Assembly: GCF_964019385.1 (NCBI RefSeq)
Contig: NC_088649.1
Coordinates: forward strand, 18,852,615 to 18,916,614
Direction: 5' to 3'
Source of the DNA: Sycon ciliatum
Taxonomy: Eukaryota; Porifera; Calcarea; Leucosolenida; Sycettidae
Length of the DNA: 64,000 nucleotides
A program made the translations under genes and the position numbers. Below the pieces are notes generated by a model. The model was not told the origin of the DNA, made no database searches, and saw only the letters and a list, made by a program, of their open reading frames with translations. Positions 20,275 through 30,310 of the stretch are shown in pieces. Every line of letters starts with the position of its first letter. Within the stretch, counting starts at the first letter, position 1.

Positions 20275-20433
20275 TTGCTCTCCACACCGCAGCTCGCGCT
20301 ATTCCGCCGACTTCACTTGACACTTGACTGACTCACGAATGCCATTCTCATGTGCTCTGGATGGCAGTCGTGAGTCAGTCAAGTGTCAAGTAAAGTCAGC
20401 GGAATAGCGCGAGCTCCGGTGTGGGGAGCAAAC
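20275..20433. repeat. Inverted dimer hairpin of the retrozyme-like repeat, about 64-bp arms
   Basis: Arms 20275-20338 and 20369-20433 (GTTTGCTCTCCACACCG and CGGTGTGGGGAGCAAAC) enclose a loop of about 30 bp. Both arms come from the same part of the retrozyme family (compare 29545-29620), placed head to head. Plus-strand family sequence continues to about 20480 (AATCATCGCCGAAGTCGCAA). Confidence 0.85.
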
Positions 20434-21987
20434 CCTTTCTTACAAATCATCGCCGAAGTCGCAACCACTACTTCGTATTGTTTCAGTCGACTTGATTCTA
20501 GACAGTAGCCGAAGGAGTACTAGTAGTCCGTTAGGTATCTCGTGAGAATTCTGTCCGTACACATCAGGTATCAGCTTGCAAAGGTGGCTCCTCTCTGTTT
20601 CTTGAAGACCTGTATAGTTGGACTCTGGCTCCAGCGATTCCCTTCTCAGAGCAGATACCATACCCAATACGGTCAATGCATATTGGACAGACCTGTGTGC
20701 ACAACAGAAATAGTGGAGAGAAATCTCTCAGCTCATGAGCACATCAGTGAAGTTTGACCTGCCGTTTTTTGTGGCCATCAGTATAAGCCTATCGACTATA
20801 AGAATAATGTGCAAAAAAACTCTATAACTACAGCTGGGGCCATGGAATTATAAAGCATCTAACTTAGGGAATCGTGCCAATTCTGGTCTGAGTTGCGTTC
20901 GAGGCCTGCAATTCAGGATGGCTATCGTATGTTGCGTTGACCAGAGATCATATAAAACTTCCAAATGCCACATTGAAACACGCACCACTTTCGAGTACTT
21001 AGGTATCCCCCACCAAATAGGCATTCGTTCTCGGGGTGGCAGGCGTCACTATTCGTTATGCCTGGATCAGATTTCATTGACCCCAACTGTCATGAAGAAT
21101 CATTTTTACTTTGACTGGATTTCAGTACAAGTTGTAGAACTGTAGAATCAATTTTGTTGTATTTGGGCAACCATTTCTCTACAAACGCTACTTGGAAAAT
21201 AGAATTGTTTTATAAAATACTTGTCCAAATTCCACATCTACCCAAATTGGAATACTTTATCACGTATTCAGTACTACACGGAATGTTTAGAAAACGCCAG
21301 GGAATAGGAATTTTCTAACGGGAACTCCAGGCCAGGGTACTAGCATACGAACAAAACAAGATAAAATCTCACCAGTATACTTGTAGTAATTCATGTCGGT
21401 GTAATATTCACGATAAGCAACTAGGCACCCTCCGATTTGGTGAAGCTGCTTTGAAGTCTGGTTGTTCAGGTGTTAGAAACGGGCTCCCCATTGTTACTTC
21501 CAACAGCTTCACTTTCCCTGCGACTGCGGCTATCAGCCTCTCTCTCCATCGTCGACAATTATCACAGATTCAACACTCTACATTTATCAGCACTGCACTG
21601 GGTGAATATGTCTCGAGACGAATTTAGCGGATCAACAACGCTTTGCTGGAGATAAATTCTCCTCTGGAGGACTTTCAGGGTACCTGGAAGGGTATAGAAG
21701 ATGGGATCGCCCACGACGTTGGGAGAACATAGCAAACAACCTCCTCTTCGATTGAAAATTGGCCAAAAAGTGTGTGAAATGTATGTGCGCAGGTGCATTT
21801 CCACTGGCAAGCTAATCCCTCATTACGTCATCAGCGCTCGCTCGGCGAAACTCAAAAGTCGTCTTCCTGCTCGACTCGATCGCTTCTGGAGGGAGACTCG
21901 TTCTTGTTCGAGGTGTCTTCTCTTTCACCTACCTTCTTTTTGGCATCGTAACTCGGCGTCGAAAATAGAGCCGGAGTGCCCCTTTAA

Positions 21988-22275
21988 CAACGTTGTTGCT
22001 TCCAAACCATCTAATTCGGACGCCCGCGCTAGGGACAACACTGTGAAGAAAAGGCTGGTACGACTTCGGCGATACTTCAAGCTCAACTGATGAGGGTTGA
22101 ATTCCCCGAAAGACTGTGTATTGAGCAGGGAGTGGTGCTTTCTTGCAGGTTTGCCGAGTGGACGGGTCGATTGACTTCTCGTGTGCTTGGGTTGGCAGTC
22201 GTGAGTCAGTCAAGTGAGAATTCAAGTCGGCAGGAAAAACGCAAGCTCCCAGGTAGGGAGCAAAACGTATTCCGT
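21988..22275 (+). repeat. Right part of the split retrozyme-like repeat, with inverted junction
   Basis: Up to about 22075 it continues the minus-oriented family sequence from 18300-18499. It then switches to plus orientation at TTCAAGCTCAACTGATGAG and runs through a ribozyme, GTGCTTTCTTGCAGGTTTGC and the TCGTGAGTCAGTCAAGTG region. The switch marks a head-to-head rearrangement. Confidence 0.65.
22081..22126 (+). ncRNA. Hammerhead ribozyme, diverged copy
   Basis: Stem I GCTCAA/TTGAGC is intact, the core CTGATGA and GAAA are present, and stem II (GGG/CCC) is short. Stem III carries a C-to-G change that removes one of three pairs, so activity is doubtful. Same family as 29955-30000. Confidence 0.65.
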
Positions 22276-22699
22276 GGCTAATTGCTGTTACGTTTTGAAT
22301 GCACCAGCTCTCATCTAAGTCATGCTGGTACATCAAAAGCGTTGTGTATCCCTTCGTTTTGGTCATTCCTCTTTCTCACTAGCATTTTATTCCATCTTTT
22401 GCTATGATCACTGTGGTTGATGTATAAGTGAGAGAAATGATCACCGTTTCCAGGCAAAAACAAGAAAATGCCTAATGGGAGGATGGTAATGGTGAATCTT
22501 GTTCCAACATTGCTGAGCTAATTTGACTGTTTACTTGGGGACTGAAAAGATAATAATTATATTATTCATCAGGGTGAAAGAAACTTGTGCAGTGGAATAC
22601 TTACTTGTATATTTTAGGCAAGAGATTTACATTATAGCTAACAAATGGTTGGTTGGTTTATTTTAATTCGCACAGTAAACGGGAACTATGTGAGGTCCA

Positions 22700-22860
22700 A
22701 ATTTGAAATTGCAAGTCATCCACACGGCTGTAGCATTGTTGGTATTACTCTAAGTGCCATTCACACAGCTGTAACATTGTTGCTATTACTCTAAGTGTCA
22801 TTCACACGGCTGTAGCATTGTTGCTATTACTCTAAGTGCCATTCACACATATCATATTAT
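22700..22860. repeat. 41-bp minisatellite, first block (about 3.5 copies)
   Basis: The unit contains CATTCACACAGCTGTAACAT and TTGTTGCTATTACTCTAAG. It is the same unit as in the block at 23310-23640. Confidence 0.9.
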
Positions 22861-22864
22861 TACA

Positions 22865-23060
22865 GGGTGCGACAGAGCTCTCGGCCATTGAAGAAAATGT
22901 TGAGTCACCTCCACCATCACACTGCGCTCTTAAGCCGACTAGACCCTCCTGCACACAACCATCACCATTGCGAGGACACTTCCGTAGACGATATTGATAA
23001 ACTCCTTCAGACAGCTGTTTCGCTAATATATAGCTCATCAGTGAAGGTAGATGTTGAATG
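22865..23060 (-). other. Possible cysteine-rich exon between two minisatellite blocks
   Basis: The minus strand has an open frame KQLSEGVYQYRLRKCPRNG, DGCVQEGLVGLRAQCDGG, SVAPCNNMICVNGT with six cysteines. A TTAG acceptor precedes it and a weak GTAATA donor could end it in phase 1, which would suit the Ig gene. The plus strand is also partly open, so this remains a guess. Confidence 0.2.
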
Positions 23061-23309
23061 ATTAAAAATATAGACCAAACTGCTATTATATAGGGGGTTC
23101 CACATACAAAACTGGCATAGCTGAGGTGATAACGCGGGAAAAGGAAAGTGTGAAGTACTGTTGACGCGCACTGGACAAGCATGCAGCGTCGGAAATTCGG
23201 CGCGGAAAATCAATCACTATTCAATGCAGAAATAGCGTGCCAGAATCAGAGTACTATGTAGCTAGTGAGAGTCTGTGTACTAGTTTTGCAGTGCTTCACA
23301 CTTTCCTTA

Positions 23310-23640
23310 TTTGCCATTCACACAGCTGTAGCATTGTTGCTATTACTCTAAGTGTCATTCACACAGCTGTAACATTGTTGTCTTACTCTAAGTGTCATTC
23401 ACACAGCTGTAACATTGTTGCTATTACTCTAAGTGCCATTCACACGGCTGTAACATTGTTGCTATTACTCTAAGTGTCATTCACATAGCTGTAACATTGT
23501 TGCTATTACTCTAAGTGTCATTCACACAGCTGTAACATTGTTGCTATTACTCTAAGTGCCATTCACACAGCTGTAACATTGTTGCTATTACTCTAAGTGT
23601 CATTCACATAGCTGTAACATTGTTGCTAATACTGTCATAG
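23310..23640. repeat. 41-bp minisatellite, second block (about 8 copies)
   Basis: Head-to-tail copies of the same 41-bp unit as 22700-22860, with the repeated variants CACAGCTGTAACATTG and CACGGCTGTAACATTG. Confidence 0.95.
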
Positions 23641-24250
23641 ATATGGAAAACCGGTGGCATGCCTAGCGGCCCCAGGGCGCTGGTCATCAAGCCGTTGGGT
23701 AGCAGTACATGCGCTGCTGGTCGCATGGCCGGATCAATGTGCACTGGCGAGGGCGCCGGCCCCAATCAATCGACTGGATTTCCATGTCCACGCAGTAACT
23801 AAGCCTGATAATGTGACACAGAGCACCACGCATGATCATAGTAACTAAGAGTTTCATGGCCATACTTCATAGGCAATCATCACACAACTAACAAGACTCT
23901 ATCTCTTCAGATCAAAGAAGGTTGAGCAGCAGCATTAAAAACGTTTTGAAACAATTCGAAAAATTTAATATAGATGATAGCACAAAACACCATAAAACGT
24001 GATAGAAAGAAAACAGCACCTCAGAAATTCTGCACATTCTTCAATGTACAAAAAAAACATAAAAAAACTCCATGGTGTATTGCGACACTTTGCAGCGAGA
24101 CATTTTGCTGAAATGCAATAGATTTTCAGAGAAAAGAAATGAGCACGCAGCCAACACAATCAACAGAATCATCCTCTGTACAGCGAGAATAGGATTGTAA
24201 CAATGAGAGTGATCGAAGTACAATGTGGATATACAACTCAGTGCAGGAGT
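23641..24250. other. No recognisable feature
   Basis: No exon, repeat end or RNA motif stands out. A minus-strand ATTAAA near 23966 could serve as a poly-A signal for the NHL gene that ends at 24947, but it is about 980 bp away. Confidence 0.3.
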
Positions 24251-24254
24251 TCAT

Positions 24255-24559
24255 AAGCAAATGCACACATGCACACACACATATACAAACACACACACAC
24301 ACGCGCGCGCGCGCACACACACACACACACATACATACCGCCACATGCATACATAGTCACACACACATACTCATACGCATGCACACACACACAGACACAA
24401 ACACACACACACACACACACTGACACACACAAACACACACACACATACCCCACATACATACATATTCACACACACACAGACTCATACGCATGCACACACA
24501 CACACACACAGGCACACACACACATATACACACGCACACACACACACACACTGACACAC

Positions 24560-24594
<35 letters not shown>

Positions 24595-24650
24595 CACTAA
24601 CAAATGCACACACACACACACACATACACACATATGCAAGCATGCATACA
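24255..24650. repeat. CA-rich microsatellite
   Basis: Long (CA)n with CATA and GCGC variants. All open frames here are simple-sequence artefacts. Confidence 0.95.
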
Positions 24651-24946
24651 AGCATGCAAGTATGATAAACAGTAATACTTATTGGCAATGCTCATAATGT
24701 TCATCAGCTTAATCAGGCATGTTGGAACTGGTCCAGTCGGTCATGACTTGGCTGGATCTACTGTTGGCCTGCACAATACATGTTTCCTACTGGCCAGGTT
24801 ATGCATACTAGATGTGTCACAAAAAAAAACTGAAATACTATAGGAAAGCCTGAGCAAGCAAAACTGCTAATTCTGGTCCTGTTCATGTTTCACAGCAGTG
24901 AGAAACATTAGTGTAGAACAAGAAACAAGATGCTCCGGGACAAAAG

Positions 24947-25087
24947 TTAGAACATTGTGATGCAGTCTTTTCCCCAGTTACTAACATACACAGTACCACT
25001 GGGTGATACAGCAATGCCGTTCGGATGAGAAAGACAACTCCTTGAACCGAAGGTAGCCACGTGAGAGAATGTGTCAGAAGTGAACAC
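24947..25087 (-). CDS. Terminal exon of an NHL-repeat protein, last propeller blade
   Basis: A 141-bp last exon on the minus strand: acceptor CCTGTTAG, phase 0, 46 codons and a TAA stop. It reads VFTSDTFSHVATFGSRSC, LSHPNGIAVSPSGTVYVSNW, GKDCITMF. HPNGIAVSPSGTVYVSN is the core NHL signature (P-x-G-I-A, then a D/S-G-x-V-Y-V strand). NHL blades form C-terminal beta-propellers in TRIM-NHL and related proteins and bind RNA or protein. The exon pattern (VFT start, one blade per exon, phase 0) is shared with 47421-47561 and 61490-61627, so the three belong to one gene spanning at least 36 kb. Confidence 0.75.
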   Translation of the reverse strand: MFTSDTFSHVATFGSRSCLSHPNGIAVSPSGTVYVSNWGKDCITMF

Positions 25088-25099
25088 CTAACAGGGTAT

Positions 25100-25468
25100 C
25101 ACAATGGAAACATACACACATACCGGCATACACATACAAACACACACACACACACATATACCGGCATACACACACACATTTACCGGCATACACATACACA
25201 CACACCGGCATACACAAAACACACACACACACCGTTGGACCATTGGACGCCCATCGCCGGAGGCGATGATAGCGATGCTACAGCAGAAGACATAGCAGCT
25301 TGTGCTGGGATTGCACCATTCAACAGCTTGCAAGGCAGAAGGATTGACCGCCACTATTCAGCCTGGTCTACACCACACAGCTGTGAAGTGGCTTTCTCTG
25401 GCCAGTGAATCCCTACTTTTTGGTCTTTTTCATTTTTCATTTTTCACACGCACACACACACACACACT

Positions 25469-25535
<67 letters not shown>

Positions 25536-25610
25536 CGGCATAAACACAACACACACATACCGGTATACACACATTCACACATTTACAAAATACATGTACT
25601 TCGAAGTACA
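25100..25610. repeat. CA microsatellites around the second copy of the 165-bp module
   Basis: CA/CCGGCATA repeats flank the module at 25247-25413, which matches 3118-3284 (GCCCATCGCCGGAGGCGATG to CTCTGGCCAGTGAATCCC). The repeated CCGGCATACACA word is specific to this locus. Confidence 0.7.
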
Positions 25611-25865
25611 CACAAACACACATACACACATACATACACAGTCTTACTTCAGAAGTACACATACATTACGATACAATATAATATGCCTATCCAGAGATGA
25701 TAGAAGGTCCCCAAGGTACCAACAGTGTTCAAGTCACGAGCAGAACCGGGTGTGGTACACAGGAACGCCAACGCGCGCCACCCCCCCCCCCCACACACAT
25801 ACATACATACATACATACATAAAAACACACACCATGCACTCACTTGAACTCATTCCCCCTCATGC

Positions 25866-26100
25866 CGTATTTTCCGGAGTATAGGTCACACTGGAGTATA
25901 AGCCGCAACCCAATTGCTTTCCACAAAATGCAGACATCAACCCTAGTAATTTATTACTGATCATCGGAGTAGGCCTCGACCAATTATGCTAAAAAAAGAC
26001 GAATATGCTCGTAATTTATTACTGATCATCGGAGTAGGCCTCGACCAATTATGCTAAAAAAAGACGAATATGCTCGTCGCATATCAGGGAAAACGGCCAC
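25866..26100. mobile_element. Nested transposon ends with a 65-bp tandem duplication
   Basis: GTATTTTCCGGAGTATAGGT at 25868 resembles an end of a DNA transposon whose relatives lie at 14980-15015. Into it is joined a hAT end (TAGGCCTCGACCAATTATGC) of the family at 46174-46712. The piece from GTAATTTATTACTGATCATC to GACGAATATGCTC is duplicated in tandem. Confidence 0.55.
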
Positions 26101-26104
26101 AATA

Positions 26105-28855
26105 TTTATTTTATTTATTTATTTATTCAACATCTTATGGCTTCCGATGGCAGCCAAAACGGGAAGATTTGAGTGATAGCCAACCATGGTAAAAGAAGGA
26201 GAAGATTATATACATGAAAAGGAAACAGCCGAAAAGCTATATTGATTAGTTTTTGCTTGCAAGTATTATTAGTATGGAGCACTCAGTCATCAGCAGGCCC
26301 TCAGATTCACTTTAAATTCTTTCAATGATGCAGAAGTCTTCACTGAGTCGGGAAGTTGTAGCCATGCACAGTAGCCCTGGAAGAACGGCGATCTTGTGAA
26401 TTGCGTTGACTTGGCCTTGGGAAGAGACACTTTGTTTCTGGTTGAGCGACCCGAAACAAACCTGTTATAAGGCTTTATATGTTCAGGAACACAACCCAAG
26501 AGCATTCGATGAACCAATATACAGAGGCAAGTTAGTCGGCTTTGCTCTAACGGAGTACGTCTGAGCTAACAAGTACAACTCATTGGAGGGAAAGGAAGGT
26601 TTCTTCGAGAACAAAATTTTTTGAACTTTCTTATGATGAACTTCAATGGAATCGGATAAGACTTTAGCTAGGCCACACAAGGCTATGGCAGCATATTAAA
26701 ACAATGGAAGGAGTACAAATTTATATGTAGCGGAACGGCACGGAATAGAGAGATGTTTACAATGACTTTTAATATAGCCAAGAGCACGGCTGACTTTATT
26801 ACAAATGTAATCTACATGAGCCGACCAGGACATGGATGAATTGAACATTACCCCAAGGTGTTTGTGCTCCTTTACCGTCTGAATTTCTGTGGGTGAATTG
26901 GGAAAGGTGAACTTAAACATTGACGCAGAATCTGTTAGAAACAGTACTCTGGTTTTTGAAACGTTTGCCTGAAGCCTCCAACTCGACATCCAGGTGACAA
27001 TCATATTTATCGCGTCTTGCAACTCTGACTCAAGCTGTTTGACAGGTTTACAGTGGCGCAAAGCAGCTGTATCGTCAGCAAACAATGACATTCCAGAAAC
27101 ATGACTTGGTGGATCATTAACATACAAAACAAAAAGCAATGGTCCAAGAATTGAGCCCTGAGGCACCCCCAACAGCACGGGTAGCTTTGGAGTGTCTGCT
27201 CCCGACACGGACACAAACTGGCTTCTCCCAGAAAAATAGCTCTCTATCCACTTCAACGGTGTGTCAGAGATGTTAAATATGACTAGAAGCTTCCTCAAGA
27301 AACCACTATGCCACACTGTGTCAAACGCCTTGGCAAGATCGAAGAAGCAAATGCCCGTGTACAACTTTTCTGCTCTCGCTCCGATAATGTCCTGTACAAG
27401 GCCAGTCAGCTGCATTGCAGTTGAATCTCCACAACGAAAGCCAGACTGAGCAGAGTGAATGGCAGGTGCAACATGGGTATACAACTGATCATAAAATATT
27501 CGTTCACATGATTTTGAAATGCATGATAAGAGAGAGATTGGCCTGTAATTTCCAGGAGTAGCTTTACTACCTTTGCCCTTAAATATCGGCGTTATTTTGG
27601 CCACTTTCCATGCCGATGGAAACTTCCCTTTTCTGAAAGCAAATTAAAATAGAAGACATAAAGGATATGATAATGATGGTGCTAGAGCCTTAACAACTTC
27701 ATTGGAGATGCCGTTCATACCAGGCGATTTGTTAAGCTTAAGCTTCGCAATAGCTTTGCGCACTCCAGTTGTGGTTATTATCGGAGCACGAAACGCATTC
27801 GGGAGGCAAGGGTGTTGGTCTAAGGACGGCAATGGTATGCGTGGGTCGTCAACAACCGCCACTGATGCAAATTGCTCGTTCAAAGCTGCAGCTTTAGCTG
27901 CAGGGTCTGCTGCCAACTTTCCATTTGATGCGAGGTCAGGTATTCCAGGGCTATTTTCCGAAGATATCTGCATGCGAATGAATTGATGCAATGAAGGGTG
28001 ATTACTGGTATCGGAAATCAGGACCTGCAGCTTTCGGATATACTCCCGGTGACATTTCCGGGACAGCGACCTCACAATATTTCATTGCTTTTTATACAGA
28101 TATATGTTGACAGGACTTGGGTACTTCCTACTTCGACTGTGAAGTTCCGCCTTGTGACGGATAGCACCTTTCAATTCCGCATTAATCCAGGGCGGAAGTT
28201 GTTTCGACAGGCGTGATCTCCCTGTATCCCTGATGGAGCAACGCTCATAGTGCTGGACACTAATGTGCTGCGTAAAGATGCGGTCTAGAACAGTCTGAAT
28301 ATTTGCAAGCGATTCGTCCACATCTGACGTAACAACCGTATGCCAGGCAACTGCCGCTAGATCATCATTAATACCCGCCCACATGGTAGGTGTCACTCTC
28401 TTAAAATTGTACTAACGGGCAGAAGTTGACTGCACAAAAACCCTGGATGAAGCACAAGAGGGAAGTGGGTCCATGGGGATATCAAACTGGCATGAAACGA
28501 GGAGGTGTTTCGATGCACCCAGAGCACAGGCTGTGTCTATGGACGACACTAGTTGGCTATGATTGCTGAAGATGAGGTCCAAGCATGCCTGGTTGCCTGA
28601 AAGTGCCGTGTGCGTGTTTGTGGCGACCAGCTGTTGAAGACCAAAGCAGCCAAACTCTCGTTGTATTGCAGCACCAGCAGGGCATGTATGGTCTGTTGAG
28701 CACCAGAGGCTGTTTTTTCCATTCAAATCTCCAGCAATGATGACGCGAAAGGACGATACAGGAATCATCCTGAGAGAATCACCAATCATGTCGCAGTAGC
28801 GAGTTATGTCCAAGCTCCTGGTTAAAGGCGGGGGGGGGGGGGGGTTATGTACATG
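26105..28855 (-). mobile_element. CR1/L2-like LINE with APE endonuclease and RT
   Basis: Minus-strand pieces in order: APE-type endonuclease C-terminal half (28412-28800: VIIAGDLNGKN, then ACLDLIFSN, then SKHLLVSC where His-containing S-D-H is expected), a linker (27644-28396), then the RT domain (26696-27604). The RT has RPISLLSCISKSCERI, QSGFRCGDSTAMQL, FFDLAKAFDTVWH, LGVPQGSILGPLLF and the catalytic FADDTA box. The C-terminal tail is at 26290-26695. It ends in an (AATAA)n-like tail at about 26105-26130. The frames are broken at several points, so it is inactive. The 5' end is cut near a poly-C/G run at 28827-28845. Confidence 0.85.
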
Positions 28856-29150
28856 GCGTAGGCATACCGGAGAGCGAAGCACTAGGTTTGCAAGTGAGTT
28901 TGCGAAGCTCATTCTTGAAAACAATAATGGATGGTTCTGCAGTTAGTCTTGGTGGGAGGCAGTTCCATAAGAGGGAGGTTTGGAAGAGAAACAACGATTT
29001 TGATGTGGTCTTTGCTGTAGGGAGAATAATTTTGTTAGGGCGTCTCGCACTCTGCGTGATATTGAAATGGAATGAAGCTAGGCAACGTCGTTACTTGAAA
29101 ATAAATTTGTGCATGGTAACTAAGCTTAAAAACTGCCTGTAGTAAAGGAG
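28856..29150 (-). mobile_element. C-terminal tail of another LINE
   Basis: The minus strand contains TSLLWNCLPPRLTAEPSII and FKNELRKLTCK, the usual W-N-x-L-P-P tail of LINE ORF2. It is a separate truncated copy abutting the longer LINE. Confidence 0.55.
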
Positions 29151-29175
29151 TGATTCAATGTTAGCTTTTTTATTC

Positions 29176-29476
29176 CCGTAGCTATGTAGAAGACGTTACT
29201 TCAGGAACGTCTGGCGCTAGCCAGGGTCCACACAGCTTTAATTTAGTGTTTGTTTGTTTGAGTGTTTGTGTGTTTGTGTCCCGCCTGGCGCTATCCCGTA
29301 TCTGTCCCGTACCGTACCGTACCATCAAACACAGCTGGCCACATACAGCTGGCCGCAATATTCAAATAGGGCTTCCAAACGCAAGATCATAACGTGAAGC
29401 AACTTGGAAGAATGAGTATGAATGCGAAGTGTATGGGGGAATGCATGTCGGGCGATAGTGCGGGTTCGAAAAACCT
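29176..29476 (+). mobile_element. Truncated Helitron-like R1 element
   Basis: It starts TCCCGTAGCTATG, like the complete copy at 30311, and runs through the CTGGCGCTAGCCAG hairpin and the repeated GTCCCGTACC words. It breaks off within the GGGTTCGAA box, where the retrozyme-like repeat begins. Confidence 0.6.
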
Positions 29477-30150
29477 GCAAGACCTGCAAGAAAGCACCAC
29501 TCCACTTGCCGAGTCGAAGGTTCGATGGACTTCTCGTGTGCTCTGGATGGCCGTCGTGAGTCAGTCAAGTGTCAAGTAAAGTCGGCGGAATAGCGTGACC
29601 TCCGGTGTGGGGAGCAAACCATTTCTTACAAATCATCGCCGAAGTCGCAACCACTACTTCGTACTGCTGTGCCCAGCGCGGGCTTGCGACTAGTTGGTTT
29701 GGAGGTGACAGCGTTGCGAATGACCGAGGGTCCTCGACGTCTGTCTCACCGTCCAGGAGCGCCACTGACTCACGCTGCTATCTGGTGTTCACGAGGTGTT
29801 TGTCGCGCTGGAAACGGAGCGTCTCTGTAAGTTTGTATCCCTGGTGATGTTTGTGCCTGGAGAGCACTATATAGAGGATCCGTGAAATAAAAATCAATCA
29901 ATCAATCAAATATAAGTGGTGCTCTTCAGGCACAATCTTCCTCAGCCTACTCAAGCTCAACTGATGAGGGGTGAATTCTCCGAAACACTGTGTATTGAGC
30001 AGGGAGTGGTGCTTTCTTGCAGGTTTGCCGAGTCGAAGGTTCGATGGACTTCTCGTGTGCTCTGGATGGCAGTCGTGAGTCAGTCAAGTGTCAAGTAAAG
30101 TCGGCGGAATAGCGCGAGCTTCGGTGTGGGGAGCAAACCATTTCTTAATA
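29477..30150 (+). repeat. Retrozyme-like tandem repeat (hammerhead-bearing)
   Basis: Two direct units are 519 bp apart (TTCGATGGACTTCTCGTGTG at 29521 and 30040). The first is 5'-truncated. Between them lies the full unit body ending in a hammerhead ribozyme. About 40 bp of that spacing is a small (ATCA)n-tailed insertion at 29877-29918, so the native unit is about 480 bp. Tandem non-coding units with type I hammerheads are the hallmark of metazoan retrozymes and of Penelope-type terminal repeats. No ORF is seen. Relatives are at 18300-18499, 20275-20480, 21988-22275 and 45290-45850. Confidence 0.65.
29955..30000 (+). ncRNA. Type I hammerhead ribozyme
   Basis: All conserved positions are present. 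Stem I is GCTCAA (29955-29960) with TTGAGC (29995-30000), six pairs. The core CTGATGA is at 29961-29967. Stem II is GGGG/CTCC with loop TGAATT (29968-29981). GAA at 29982-29984 is followed by a three-pair stem III (ACA/TGT, loop CTG). The cleavage nucleotide is A29994 after U16.1. The short stem III is typical of hammerheads in retroelements, which often act as dimers. The RNA should self-cleave between 29994 and 29995. Confidence 0.85.
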
Positions 30151-30310
30151 ATAATAATAATAAAACAGGTCGCGTAATGAAGCAGCATAACGATAGATGT
30201 GCAAAGCCATGAACCAACCACTTCGTAATAGTCCTCAAGGACTGCAAGGACTTTGCATCAATCGTATAGTATACGATCGTCTAGCTATCATCAATTATTA
30301 TTATTTTATT

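Larger units (their letters stand above)
18504..21983. mobile_element. 3.5-kb TTAA element with long terminal inverted repeats (Kolobok-like)
   Basis: The ends AGGAGCACTCCGGC and (inverted) AGGGGCACTCCGGC extend as inverted repeats of about 120 bp with roughly nine-tenths identity by eye. TTAA target duplications are at 18500-18503 and 21984-21987. The insertion is confirmed because a retrozyme-like repeat is interrupted exactly here. The interior holds a LINE tail, an inverted-dimer hairpin and a short ORF at 20918-21145 (MAIVCCVDQRSYKTSKCHIE), but no transposase was recognised. Confidence 0.7.

Noticed and set aside
22700-23640. Regularly spaced repeats suggesting a CRISPR-like array
   Set aside because: The units are adjacent 41-bp copies without unique spacers, so this is a minisatellite in a eukaryotic genome.
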